From Arbacia lixula (taxonomy: Eukaryota > Echinodermata > Echinoidea > Arbacioida > Arbaciidae), in assembly GCA_963669155.1 (NCBI GenBank), contig OZ022580.1, positions 28,687,598 to 28,751,597 of the forward strand: a stretch of 64,000 nt of DNA, given 5' to 3'. This document shows positions 34,232 to 46,490 of the stretch, in pieces. Below the pieces are notes generated by a model. That model was given only the letters and a program-made list of their open reading frames with translations. It was not told the DNA's origin and made no database searches. Both the position numbers and the translations under genes were made by a program. The number at the start of each line of letters is the position of its first letter. The first letter of the stretch is position 1.

Positions 34232-34319
34232 TTAACTCTTTATGCGCCACCGATGCACGTTTGTTCAAGTTTACTCACCAATCCCATCGAGCAACAGTGT
34301 TCCGACAACAAAGGGTTAA
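34232..34319 (+). mobile_element. TTAA-bounded miniature element, copy 6 (diverged)
   Basis: It begins TTAACTCTTTATGCGCCACC, keeps CTCACCAATCCCATCGAGCA in the middle and ends CAACAAAGGGTTAA, 88 bp in all. The internal sequence is more drifted than in copies 1-4, but both ends and the order are kept. Confidence 0.65.
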
Positions 34320-37300
34320 TCACGTGACCCGCTTTATTGTTATCACGGTGTTTGGTGCTATATGATAATGGCGGGAAAGACGACCCCCATCCGGGCACTT
34401 TTCCTCCAATCATGAAAAGTGGTGGGTAATTCGATTGTGCTGATCCCCAAGGAACGATTCTGGCGCACGAGCATGTACACGCCGACATGCTTTTTTTTTT
34501 ACTTCCCGGTTGAATTACCCTTTTATTCAATTTAAGGATCACAGCTTCCTCTCCTGTGCCTATGATAGCCTATTTTCGCGCACCCGTAATCCTCCCCAAA
34601 CGATCACACGATGCCCCTCGCCCTTTTCTTTAATAGGTCAAAGTTTTAGAGTTCGAACGGGAATCAATGGCTCTTTTCTTCGGGCTTCTCAATCGCGTTC
34701 CGAACCTCTGAAGTCGTCCTGGAGATGGGATCTTCCATGGACGTAATAACTGCCCTTCTCTTAGACGTGAAGCTATTGTTCATGCGCGTCAGAATTATTA
34801 GCATTCAGGCGGTTTTGCGATCATGAGAATCCATGCCATAATGACCATAGCAAGGTTCTCTACCCAATTGCTTCTTCAAATTTTATTCAATTTGCTGCTA
34901 AATTACGTGACGCTGTGTGACTTTGAGATGAGATTCGCGAAATAACAAAAAGAAGTACTGTACGGGCAATGTGAGTATATCTCAATACTCAACACGAGTA
35001 TGTTATGCCATGGTCCTAACCGCTCGTCCACCTCTATGTATGGTCTGCCTAAGATTTCACAGAAAGTCCTTGCGTTGGACGCAGGGAGGTGCACGTTTCT
35101 TGAGGCTCACATGAGCACGTAAAATTGTGGTAGGCCATTTTTTTCATGGACGTAGATAACATGTGCATTCATTGCAATAGGGAAAGTAATGAAGAAGTAT
35201 AGAGCGGAAGGTAATGTCAAAAGGCAAGGAATCACGGGCGTTGGCTCGCAGCCCGACTCAAGCTTCAGACACGCACGTGTAAAACGCCCACTACCGGGCG
35301 TGGCCATGGCATTACATTCAGTATGAGCACGCTATGAAAAAAAAACCTGGATCATTACCTTAAACGTTGTAATATGGCTTCCACACAAAATCGTGGAAGA
35401 GGGGAATGCGAATGCTATTTCCCGGGCTAATTCAGCGCATGGGAAAAGAGGTGAGAAAGGCCCTGACTAGTGTCTGAAATCGCACAATGTCATTGTACAT
35501 CTATGCTTTAATGAACCAATTTACAGGGTAATTAAACCAAGAAAACGTGACTTCTTCTAAAGGAAAAATGTATATGAAAAGTCTTAATATGCTGTTCGAG
35601 TAGCGCTCCTAGGTAATATGCAGCAGAAGTTTGATGTAAGTCAAAACACGTTACTTTGATAAAGTGCGAGAAACGCTCACGTAATTGTTTTTCAATAGGG
35701 GTAATTGTTGCTTTGTATCCAGAATAACACATAAACGGGGTACAATGAATATGCAATGATTCTCCTTTTTTCTCTTTCTTTGGGAAAGTGGCAATCCATT
35801 CATTGTTACGAAGAACGTCCATATTATCTTTAAAACATCAAGATGATTTTTGTATGACCGTGTATATACAATAACATCCCGAGAACTCTCAGTCCAACCT
35901 AGAGGTCTGTCGGTAAACATATATCACGAATATATCTACGAATGACGTAAGTTATCTCCTTATAATACTGCGTGTTAGCAAACTAGTATGTTTTCTTCAT
36001 TACGACAAAGGAGCTGTGAATGATATTATCACGATTATATAGGTACATTATACCAATTATAAGCGACGCAATGCTAAACTGCGTTTCAACAGAGCATTGA
36101 AATGTCATCGTGATGTGCTTTGTATTCGTTTTACCATATCTGTGTTTCAGGGTGCGTAAGATCTGTCATGATGATGACTGCAATCGATAACGCATTATCC
36201 TACCTCACTTTTAAGTTGACAAATTCCGTACTTCACAAAATGATACTAGTGTTCACTTACAAGCTTTATGCTAATGTCTCGAAAGAAAGGACACAAATCT
36301 TATATACATTTTAAAAATGATCTTCGTTTATTATAAGTATGTGGAATGTGTAATGATTCGTTGCCTATGACATAAATGCTGCATTTGGCAGCCGTTCGCC
36401 GTTTCTTGTGAGATAAACATGATAGCAAGATTATGTAATATATGGGTCAACCGATTACGTTTCCGTTTCGTAAACAGATTAAAGTTGTTTAGAAATGTTG
36501 AATGGCTTCTCTCGAGTCTTGTTTTCTCATCTCAAAACAGGCGTCCTTAATCCACGGCTCGCCATCAACATACATGTCTAATTAGAAATAGGGTTTGGGG
36601 GAGTGTGCAAATAAAATAAAGAGGAGCAGATTAGGACGTCATAAAAGACGTCACGAATCTGTGATCTATTCTTATTAATCACTCACGGCACCACTAATTG
36701 GTGTGTTGCGTATGTTTCAGCAGTTTAAATTGACAATAGCAATCGAAAATAATATATACGAATTATTAGCCCGGTTGCTCAATTACAAATGCAATAAAGA
36801 AAGATGTGTCTACAAAGACTGGCATGATAACACAAGTTTTATTTTATGTGTTTATGCAATAATGTGAGTTAACTACATTTTTCATGTATCTAGTACGTGA
36901 GGCAAACTGTCGGGACAGATTATAATTACGGGTTTTGATAAGTTTTTCTTGTATAATTCCCTAGTGTGCTCATATTGATCAGATAATATTTTTGCCCTAT
37001 TTACGATTACGGAGGTCGAGAGATTCTTCAAAAACTTAATTCGTCATACTAACTCTTTTTTCCACCCAAATAAAGAAAATAAGGTCAACGAAAATTGAGG
37101 TTTGTTAGGATTCAAAAGGATAACCTACATTAATATTCATTTATATCCTTCGTTCAATTGTATTTTAAAGCCGTGTCCTATCATATTCCACTTTTTCAAA
37201 ATGGCGTACCTCAAAATAATAATCCTCCTTTGCTACTTTTATCATTATAAATTTGTATTGCTAGCCTTTTTTGCAATATGTATTTGATGTTTTTATTGTT

Positions 37301-37325
37301 GACTAAACATGTTTCTGTTTTAAGT
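34320..37325. other. Non-coding; GC-richer block at 34560-34750
   Basis: The block at 34560-34750 (TCGCGCACCCGTAATCCTCC, ATAGGTCAAAGTTTTAGAG) may be regulatory; it carries an AGGTCA half-site. The rest shows nothing I can name. Confidence 0.4.
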
Positions 37326-37330
37326 TCAAC

Positions 37331-37665
37331 GGAGTTTAAAACTGAGTCGACTACTGTATTCAGCGATTTATCATGTCTTCTCCATGCACTCAATTCCCGG
37401 CAGGCAATGTCCCGGTATGATTCATTGAAATCATCGTCCAAAGCAATAATTGTTTTTTATATTAACGTATTGTTTTTAGTATTAACGTATTGTTTTTACA
37501 GTATACTGCATTGAGGTCAATCAAGTTTTGAACGGAATCGACTACTACATTCAGCGATTGATCATGTCTTCTCCATGCACTTAACTCCCGGCAGACACTA
37601 TCCCGATATGATTTATCGAAATCATCATCGTAAGCGTAAAGCCACCTGACGGAGAGCCCGGCAAT
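37331..37665 (-). repeat. Duplicated coding-like segment
   Basis: Two minus-strand segments (37441 down to about 37330, and about 37640 down to 37525) encode related peptides. Both contain CRELSAWRRHD, then (K/Q)SLN(T/V)VVDSV, preceded by DDDF(N/D)(E/K)SYRD. About 200 bp separates them. Between the copies lie three units of ATTAACGTATTGTTTTTA. Several differences are silent third-position changes, which hints at past coding selection. I do not recognise the family, and neither copy has a clear start or splice pair. A decayed gene or mobile-element piece is likely. Confidence 0.45.
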
Positions 37666-37669
37666 CTTC

Positions 37670-40600
37670 ATCTCAGTCCATAAGCCCCCGCGTCGACGAG
37701 CGGCTCAGAGACGCTCTCGTTCTGGCTATAAGAAGTGATGAATAATTCACGAGAGTCTAATTCGCGCGTCTTACGTATTATTCTCCCCGCTTCGATTATT
37801 ATTATCATGATTAAGGTGGGGGTGGAGGGGGGGGGGGGATGATCGTCATAGATGAGATCGGGCGTGCTGCAGGTGGTATATAGGTATATGTACACTTTTA
37901 TATTTCCTATTAACTCTTTATCTACTATTGATGTAGGCTCAATAACAATAATAATGATATATAACATTTTAATATCGCGTAATACAGCGTTTCTAAGCGC
38001 TTAAGATAGAGAAAGATAAGACAGAAAGAAAAAAGGACAGATGGAAAAGGTGCATACATCGGCATTTACAATAATTCACTAAATAAACGAGTCTTGACTA
38101 GGGTCTTATGAATAGTTTATAGAAATTGCTTCACGGATGTTTACACAAGTAATATACACAATACTTATATAGAGAATATGTTTGTTTGGGCGCACAGAGG
38201 TTAAATACGCCTGGCACGCTGGCAGGTGACGTTTTATGAGGGGGGGGGGGGATACGTGACATAAGCCTATAATAATCTGTAAGATCACTATCAAATGCAC
38301 CATTATTGTCCCCACCCCGGTACAATCCTCTCCAGTGTCCACGCGATGGTAATGCTGGCGACTTGTTCTCATTGCGATGCCCCTTCTCCTTGAATGATAT
38401 ACTGGGGGCGTAATTGGAGGAAATCAGACTTTTCAATTATAAGTAGGCGTATAATTTTTTCAATAACAACGTTTTCAGGTTTCAAGATTAGTTTGCAATA
38501 ATGACTTCGAACATTGCCCTTTCAATTTTTATTCTGGCTGCTTGAATGAACCAGGGAGGTGTAAGGGAAACTCGCTGTTCTAACTAGACCTCTTTTATGA
38601 TTTTGTATAGTTCCTGATTCATTATATGAAATGCCCTCCAACCCCACCTCTCTCTCGTCATCTTCTCGCTTCGTATAAATCTGTGTTATGCCAATGCCAC
38701 ATTGTCCTCCAAACAAACATGTTTGCCCATTGCTTCCTCAGCCAGGTAATGAGTCATTTACACTTATAGGTGCGTTGTTGGGAACACCTCTGGAAAATGT
38801 GAGAGTGTGTTTGGATGAATAGAGAGCATGTTCGAAATATGATGAAACCGAGCAAATTGATGGGTTGTTACGTAACGCTGTATTCTGATGACGATAGTTG
38901 ACGTACATGACTCAAGAAATCGATTGTGGAGCGCTGTCTAGGCGTGTCCCGATAATACCAGCCAGTGGCCCCTCTTCACTGCTCGTGTTTTAACCTCAAA
39001 ACGCCATCTGTTCCGAGTTAATCTCTAATTTTACACCCAAATCGATAGACCCTTCTCATTAGATTAACTCCATTGCATTAACCCCGCGAAGACATGTACA
39101 CACGACATGCAGCGTGGTACAAGCATCTAAACCGCGGTCATTTGACGAAAGCATAGCTTGGTAAGTAAAAGCAGCTATTGACACGATTGTGAGCAGATTA
39201 AAGTAGGTTTTTCAGAGATGGTACAATGCGCTTATGCGGAAAGAGTTCAGCAGCTGTGTGAATTATTGTTCGGTCAGCAGTACGCCAGTGACTTGCGAAA
39301 CAAAACCTGTGGTGTGATGAGCATTTATTTCAGCTTATATATGATATTGAAACGATCGTCGCTTTAACATCGCATAAAGTGTGCTATATCTACGTTCCAG
39401 ACGTTTCGGTGAATTATATTTTGATAACTGTTAAGATGTCAATTAAAGGTAAGGCAGTGATTTTTCTTTGCAATGAGTTTATACTCTTAAACAGCGAACT
39501 TTCTTTGTGCACACATGACAATAAGCTATCGTTCACGGTTGATTGCGTTGCTTTGCGTTTCTATTATGTGTTGAAACGTACCAGACATTCTTTGTTGCTA
39601 GGTTGGACAAGCGGTCAAAGAGCAACCCTGAAAGAAGGATCTTGCTCGGCACCAGTCATGCCAGTGTGTAGTTCAAAGTATGCGTGCAAATTTTGCCTTA
39701 CGTGAATGCATAGCCTTCTAACGATCCAGTCCACTGTAAAACATGTTGGATTCTCTAATATTCATCTCCCACAAACAAAATCAGGTCAGCACGTATATAG
39801 AGCAATTGCATCTCGCTCTCCTATTACCACGTTTATATTCTTCTATCACTGTCGCACTTTCCTTTTTCGCCTCGTCATCCCTACTACCACCCTACTTCTG
39901 TTTCACCTTCATTCGGTAACCCAGTTCCTAACAATGATCGCGATCAGCACATTTTAGATCTCGTTTCAGTTTTCAATTCGTCGAATTTCAGAGCTGCATT
40001 CATATTTTACGAAACGTTCGGACGACATGTACATGTATGTTCGAAAATGATCCGTGGGTCCTGTCCTATAAACAACTACGATAAGTCGCAACTTGATTTG
40101 CGATTGATATTAATCGTAAAATCGTCAGTATACATGAGAGATAGAGGATTGGGGTTTCGATGCATTCAATGGATTAATCACAACTCGTACAGGCTTTGAT
40201 ATGGTATGTGTCCAGGATCGTGTATTAAGATATAGTGTGTTTAATTGAAAGCTGTGGCTGTAACCCATCGTAAGTTGATTTACCAGCGCTCATCTGCTTA
40301 TCATTCCCAATTTCCATTTGGTACACGTGTCCATATCGTGAAAAGAAAACTCATTACTCATACTAAAAATCAAACCTCCGTGGGAAAGATTGAACAGGCT
40401 TTCTCGGTGTAGAAAGCGGCGGTCCTTCTCTGCTGCTCTCAAGCCATGCCCACACACCTGACGGTAAGCAAACAATCTGTCTCCTTGAGTCTCTTCACCT
40501 AGCGAGGAAGGACATCCATTAGTAGCAGTGTCAGGGAGAGGTCATTCCCTTCCCACAGCCAGGAGACCAACCCTGCCAGTAACCACACAGCAAGGCTGGA

Positions 40601-40824
40601 TATCGAGAAGCCTGTACTCGCCATTGTCTCGAAATAGTCACGACTTATAGAAGCTCTATCCCACATTTGTCACGACATGGACAACCTCCATACGTTAATA
40701 GACATGCAGACAATGACAGAGCCGGTCCCCGCCATTGTAACAAAATTGCGAAATATACATTATTAGACTGGATAGGTTTTCATTAACCTTTCCATTATCA
40801 TTAACAATTACTTTCACATGAAAA
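37670..40824. other. Non-coding; two poly-G runs
   Basis: G runs at 37827-37838 and 38240-38251. A frame of 108 codons at 39379-39705 has no recognisable domain. No gene is called. Confidence 0.5.
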
Positions 40825-40825
40825 T

Positions 40826-40970
40826 ACAGTGAAACATGCATAATATAGACGGCCCAGGAAAGATAAGAAACCTTTTTTAATGAAATGTTTTCTTTCGATG
40901 AAAGGTGGTCGCTAAAGTTGGTATTTCACTTTTTAGTCGAATGTGGTCTGCGGTGTAGCAAGTGAATATA
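40826..40970. repeat. GTGAAAC...AGGTGGTC dispersed repeat
   Basis: ACAGTGAAACATGCATAATA, GACGGCCCAGGAAAGATAAG and GATGAAAGGTGGTCGC follow the same order as the copies at 46313 and 48797. Confidence 0.5.
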
Positions 40971-41190
40971 TCGCGATTACCAACCGATCCACTCGTCAAA
41001 CGTGATCGGGGTACCTGGATACAAAAAACTCATCAGAAAACTTCTTTTTGAATGATCCTTATAGACACACCTGTGTACGTTCGACATTGAGATATGCGTC
41101 TTTCATGTCTTTCATTTTGTGAGACGTATAACTATTGTAAGGTCGTTGATGATCCGTGAATGTAAGAGAACTCTTAACCCTAATCAGGCC
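40971..41190. other. Non-coding, nothing recognised
   Basis: No supported feature. Confidence 0.5.
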
Positions 41191-41193
41191 GGT

Positions 41194-41391
41194 GGGGGGG
41201 GGGGGGGGGGTTCACCAAGCTGTTCGTAAGTTACGAACGTCTTTACGAACGACTGGTTATCCCTTCTTGTGCTAAATGCTATACCACACTTTGTTCATTG
41301 AGACTCTGATTTAGCACAAGAAGGGATCACCAATCATTCGTAAAGTCGTTCGTAACTTACGAACAGCTTGGTGAAACAACCCCCAGGCTTT
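41194..41391. mobile_element. Palindromic foldback miniature element beside a G17 run
   Basis: The left arm TTCACCAAGCTGTTCGTAAG continues TTACGAACG, TTTACGAACGACTGGT and CCCTTCTTGTGCTAAAT. The right arm is its complement, ending GAACAGCTTGGTGAAACAAC at about 41380. The core CCACACTTTGTTCATTGAG lies in the turn. GTTCGTAA-G-TTACGAAC inside each arm is itself a palindrome. A G17 run (41194-41210) abuts the left end and C5 abuts the right. No coding capacity. A miniature inverted-repeat transposon is the obvious reading. Confidence 0.85.
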
Positions 41392-41408
41392 TTGGACTGT
41401 TCTGTGGC

Positions 41409-41453
41409 CAAGGGGGGGGGGGGGGGTGGTGATTCACCCCCCCCCCCCCCTTG
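41409..41453. repeat. G15/C14 hairpin
   Basis: CAA, 15 G (41412-41426), a TGGTGATTCA turn, 14 C (41437-41450) and TTG make an almost perfect inverted repeat of pure G:C pairs. Confidence 0.9.
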
Positions 41454-41920
41454 AGATCTCGGCCATCGGTCGCGCGATTGCGACAAAATTTGGCACGCAC
41501 GATACCTGTGTCATAATCTACAAGATTATGTTGTTATATTTTTCAAAAGTGTTAATTGTTAATTTCAATTCATTAATTAGAAGTTGTGTTTTTGAAGATT
41601 TGTATTATTGGAAGATGTCAGTAGCAAACATAATCAGTGTATGGACACACGGAACACGCACGCAAGAAATTAAGTATTAGTTTCACAGACCTGTAGCTTG
41701 TTAATACTAATATCAGCAGCAGCCATTAGGTTGCTAGTGGAGAGAGATAGAGAGTAATATCAGTCATTCGTTAGTTATAAATGAGGACTTATTACCTGGG
41801 CTGAATGCAACCATTTGTGAAATCGATTGCAGCCATTGCACCCATTTGTATTGCCCAAGAAAATGCCAAGCGGTGTGTAAATCACCCTGTCAAACTATTC
41901 TACACTTGTCTGGCTTACGA
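41454..41920. other. Non-coding, nothing recognised
   Basis: GAGATCTCGGCCATCGGTCG and ACAAAATTTGGCACGCACG directly after the G/C hairpin look like dispersed-repeat sequence, but there is no second copy in the window to confirm it. Confidence 0.35.
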
Positions 41921-41924
41921 TCTA

Positions 41925-42132
41925 GGATTCCAATTGGTACTGGATATCTCTCTCGAAAACCGACCCCCAGAATTCGATTAGTGCTTCATCCATTCCATTG
42001 TCATTGGACACTCTCACTGAAAGTCGATCCCCAGCGGTTGATTAGTGTTGTATCATGTTCGTTAGCACTGGATACCCATTCTGAAAGTGGACCCCAGGAT
42101 TCGATCAGTGTTGCTAGGTTATTCCATTGGTT
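41925..42132. repeat. Minisatellite, about 64-bp units, three copies
   Basis: ATTGG(T)ACTGGATAT / ATTGGACACTCTCACTGAAAG / CACTGGATACCCATTCTGAAAG begin the units. Each continues with (C/G)GA(C)CCCAG then TTCGAT(T/C)AGTG or a variant. First-to-second offset is 70 bp and second-to-third about 60 bp. Confidence 0.8.
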
Positions 42133-42292
42133 TGTCCAAGCGAAAAGGTCCGCCGCGATGAAAATAGATTTATTAAATGAGGGGAATGGGAAGGTTGGGG
42201 TGCGCCAGACATTGACAGATATTGGGAGGTTTCTTTCAACATTTACCTCTGGTAGAAAAGCAAGTGCATGTTGAGCTCTCAAGACTTATTGC

Positions 42293-42367
42293 TGTGTGTG
42301 TGTATGTTTGTGTGTGTGTGTGTGTGTTTGTGTGTGTGTGTATGTGTGTGTGTCTGTGTCTCTGTGT
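42293..42367. repeat. (GT)n microsatellite
   Basis: GT array with scattered TATGT, TTTGT and TCTGT interruptions. Confidence 0.9.
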
Positions 42368-42369
42368 AG

Positions 42370-43010
42370 ATGATGACATCTTCTGTGTACAGCAACTGAA
42401 GAATTAAAGCGAATTAGTGGAGTGGTTTGTGCATAAAATACGTACAGTTTGCATAATTATGCTACTTGAAGTGGATTTTAAGATATACCCGGAGTGTATA
42501 ATATACACTCCTTCGTCTGGTCGTGATGCACTTTCACAAGTCGAGAAAAGCCTAAGCAGTGAGCATTGGTAAGTGGCCGTCGCCTTGCTCAAGGTCGCTG
42601 TATATTGTGCCCGATCTATACCGCAGGTGTCTGCATGACGTTTCGTGATTAACATACGGCCGTCTGACTGCAGCGAGCAATCAATCATTGATCTACACGT
42701 TCGCAACCCCCTCTTCCCCCTCTCTCGCTTATATCTATCCTACATATCAATGTTGTCCTGCCTCACTACCCCGCCCCCGTCCAAGCGATCACTCTGACAT
42801 GGCTTAGCCACTATCTGCCCCCATTGTATAATTTGTCTATATTTTCTTCGGTCCATCTCCCTCTTTCAATTTTCTTTTCTGTCTGCCACTTCTGCTGTGT
42901 TTCATTATGTCTGTCCGTTTGCTTCGTCCTTTTCCGGCATCTCTCTGATAGATATGTACACCCATCTTGGCACGAGTCGACCCTGCCTTATCCAACCTGC
43001 AAGGATCAAA
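42370..43010. other. Non-coding, nothing recognised
   Basis: Pyrimidine-rich from about 42700 to 42950. No gene recognised. Confidence 0.5.
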
Positions 43011-43015
43011 TACAC

Positions 43016-43083
43016 TGTGTGTGTGTGTGTGTGGGTGGGTGTGTGTGTATGTGTGTGGGGGGGGGGGGGGTGTGGGTGGGTAT

Positions 43084-43117
<34 letters not shown>
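43016..43117. repeat. (GT)n tract split by a G14 run
   Basis: GT arrays on both sides of a G run at 43057-43070. Histidine/threonine- and cysteine/valine-rich frames here are artefacts. Confidence 0.95.
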
Positions 43118-45300
43118 TCCTACGACCTTTACATTTACCTTCACCAAATAACCTGGAAGCGTGTTGTTTTCTCAGCAGTCGTGCTTCCAGGTCAGTTCAT
43201 TGCTTGACTTGTCTTTCTATTTTTCTTTTTTACTGGTCTGCTCACTGTAGAGTTCTTTTCTGTTAACAATCAGGCAGAAACTGTTGCTGTTATCTGCTAA
43301 GTCTGCATACCTCTACCCATGATACTCATGATGGCGCAACAATTTATATTTGCCTAAGATAACTTTTACAATGGGCATAATGGGAATATATTCGAATTAT
43401 TCATTGAATCATCATCTGTTTTAGAATGAAAAATATACAGAAACTGTGCACGTGATCTTGATTTAGTGACGCACTATCACAATTTGTTTCGAATACTCAA
43501 AATCATAAGGAATCAGAATAATGCTAATTCTATCTTAAGGGATTTCTTCTAGTTTTCCTTGATGTTGATGTCACGAAGCTGCTACGTCCTGTTCACACAA
43601 GAGTTGCGCGCTCATCTTCTCTGATAGACAGACATACAGATAATGTATACTGATATAAGCATTGTAAGAGCGAGATAGAGACAGAGAGTGAAATGTTGAT
43701 ATGCATCTCGCTATAGCTGGACTTGCAGGCTGTTCGACGTTTCTCATCCAAACTGAAAAACAACGTTTAGTACTCATGGGACTTGCCACTGTATCACTTT
43801 CCTCTTTTATCAGTCCATTCCAATGTTGAGGCGGACTGGAGAAGAAATCAAGAATAAGTAGTCTACTGTAGTCAGACTCATTCATTGAATAGTCTCATTT
43901 ATAAATGCGCAGCAACCTTGAACCTAGGCTAACCTTGCTGCACAGTCATAGCCAGCACAAACGCATCATACGTGTACAGATATACAATAGATGAACTAAA
44001 GTTTGCGTCAGTTTGACATACTAGAACACGAATGCAACCCAAACAATGGCGTCGGACCTCGATAAAGGACCTTCATCTGATTCATTGACATAGATGTTAA
44101 CCTGTTATGTAGCAAAGCGTTATTTATAAATACAAAACGGCGTAGACCACTGAAAGAAAAAGTATCGTCTTAATACGACACATGACTACAGTTGAATATC
44201 GATTATACAGTCCCTGGCGACGGATTCGAAATTGGCATAATTATGACAAACATTACGTACGTAGGTTTTGCGGAAAACCTATAACAGTTTCCATCATGAA
44301 CTATATTTAACAAGCAAAAGACGTAGGCGAACCCAATAGGTGAATCACTGTCTCTGTTAATGCAGCATGCGGCGAACAAATCAAATGATATAGCAAGACT
44401 CTAACGGCTGGATTGCCAATCAAGGGGTAGGGTAACGACTATACACTTTATACAAATTTAAGCCTAGTTTTTATTTCAAATGTAATCTTGACAGGTCATA
44501 ATGATATAGGAAAGCAAATATTTCATCTAGGTAATGATCTTTGACAACTTTCAGATTAAATACAGATTTTCTTTACCTACAATAATAAGTTATATAAATG
44601 TTGCTTATCTTCGTGAGTGTTTGTTTGTTCTGATTCGTTTAAGGAAGAGTGGCGTAATTGGGTATTGAGTATGACGCCCACATTCCTCTTCCCTTTTTCA
44701 AGGGGGAAATCAATGTGCTACAAAGAGGTCTCGAATGCCTTCCCGCCATTAATGATGACAACTCCGAGAGAAAGAGAGATAAGAGCTGTTATCTAAGGTA
44801 GATGTAGAATAACTCATCCCGCTAGGACTGATATCGATACCGATATCGCCCCCCTTTGAATCGCCCAGGTGCTTCTGATACCGCGAACAAAGTACAACAC
44901 TAGTCCGTCATCGACGGAAGTTTGCTGCCCAGATCGAGTAGGTTTACACGGTTCTCTACCCCCGGGACTGTAATAAGAGACAGGATAATGTGTCTGTGCG
45001 AGAGATGCTGAGTGGTTTGTATCCATTATTGGGGGTACATTTTACAGCGGTACGCAGTGCAGTATCACGAGGTGAGCCTTGCCATGTAGATCTCTATGGC
45101 TTGTGTTTGTCTTGCTTACGTGGTAAAACCGTGACTGGCAAATCATAGTGTTGAGCATCCAGGGGGGACAACGATGCAAGGTTGACAACATTTTTGTCCG
45201 GGGTCTGGTAAACTTGTGCTCGACTAGGAATGCTCCATGTTGAATGGTAATGATGCCGATATCGACCTCACTATGCACTTAAGCACAACATCAATGTGTT
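43118..45300. other. Non-coding, nothing recognised
   Basis: The longest minus-strand frame (43571-43885, 104 codons) has no recognisable domain. CTGATATCGATACCGATATC near 44828 is a short palindromic cluster. Confidence 0.45.
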
Positions 45301-45314
45301 TTTATATCGTCATA

Positions 45315-45438
45315 CTCTCTCTCTCTCTTATGTTCGTTTACCAACTACGTATTCTTCTCCTTTCCCTAATTTCATTCCTTTTTTCCCTCGTATACCCACC
45401 TATCATTTTCTTCATGTCGCCTCTCCCATCTCCCATGT

Positions 45439-45522
<84 letters not shown>

Positions 45523-45545
45523 CTCTCTATCTCTCTCCACAACCC
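45315..45545. repeat. CT-rich tract with (CT)n-(AT)n microsatellite
   Basis: A CT array at 45452-45492 passes directly into an AT array to about 45519, then more CTCTCTAT. It is the same architecture as the TA-GA repeat at 23215, seen on the other strand. Confidence 0.95.
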
Positions 45546-45764
45546 GCCCGTACTTCTCTCTTTCGTTATGATAGATGCCAGCATCACATTACACGCACCG
45601 CTTCCTTGCTCCGTACTACGGAGGCACTCTCAAACAAATTGCTTCACTTATCTGTTGATGCGCATCCAAGTTCTATACTTTATCCACTTGTCTGTCTGAG
45701 TAATGATCGACCGTGCAAAGTATACATGTGTGTTAGTAACATCCTTGCCGAATGAAATGATGAC

Positions 45765-46312
45765 ACTCTGCTTTTTCTTGATCATAATAGAGTGAATATG
45801 AGTTCTTGATTGTCATAGAGTATATAGAATTTCTTGATCATAATATAGTGAATATGACTTCTTGATTGTAATAAAGTAAATATAATTTTTTTTATCATAA
45901 TATAGTGAATATGAGTTCTTGATCATAATATAGTGAATACGAGTTCTTGATTGTCATAGAGTATATATAATTTCTTGATCACATATGACTTCTTGATTGT
46001 AATAAAGTAAATATAATTTTTGATCATAATATAGTGAATATGAGTTCCTGATCATAATAGAGTGAATATGAGTTCTTGATTGTAATAGAGTAAATATAAT
46101 TTCTTGATCATAATATAGTGAATATGAGTTCTTGATTATAATAGAGTGAATATGAGTTCTTGATTATAATAGAGTGAATATGAGTTCTTAATTATAATAG
46201 AGTGAATATGAGTTCTTGATGATAATAAAGTAAATATAATTTGTTGATCTTGATATAGTGAATATGAGTTCTCGATCTTAATATAGTGAATATGAGTTCT
46301 TGATCATAAAAC
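45765..46312. repeat. Minisatellite, about 28-bp units, roughly 18-20 copies
   Basis: The unit is approximately TTCTTGATCATAATA followed by TAGTGAATATGAG. Two sub-types alternate: TGATCATAAT...GTGAATATGA and TGATTGTAAT...GTAAATATAA. Higher-order patches are visible, for example the TGTCATAGAGTATAT variant appears twice, at about 45810 and 45952. It is AT-rich and non-coding. Confidence 0.95.
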
Positions 46313-46490
46313 AATGAAACCTGTCTGTACAGATCGCTCCGGGGAGACGAGATACTTTGTTTGTATGAGCAGGTGGTCTTATTTACAGCTTACATTCATA
46401 CGGTTTAGAGTTGGACACATGTTTCAAGGGGCACAACAAATGTGGTCGTTATAGGTAGGTAGTCTGGTTATACAGGTAGTTCCTAAAGAA
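46313..46490. repeat. GTGAAAC...AGGTGGTC dispersed repeat
   Basis: ATGAAACCTGTCTGTACAGA, CGCTCCGGGGAGACGAGAT and GAGCAGGTGGTCTTATTTAC, followed by GGACACATGTTTCAAGGGGC and GTGGTCGTTATAGGTAGGTA. It aligns in order with the copy at 48797. It abuts the minisatellite. Confidence 0.65.

Noticed and set aside
39379-39705. 108-codon plus-strand frame
   Set aside because: No recognisable family, no splice or start context, and an AT-rich codon pattern like the surrounding intron.
42905-43151. His/Thr- and Cys/Val-rich frames
   Set aside because: Products of the GT/CA microsatellite.
43571-43885. 104-codon minus-strand frame
   Set aside because: No domain, splice context or codon bias, and comparable frames occur by chance in this much sequence.
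45237-45755. 172-codon frame with SLSLSLYIYIY tract
   Set aside because: Its core is the CT/AT microsatellite; the ends show no recognisable domain.
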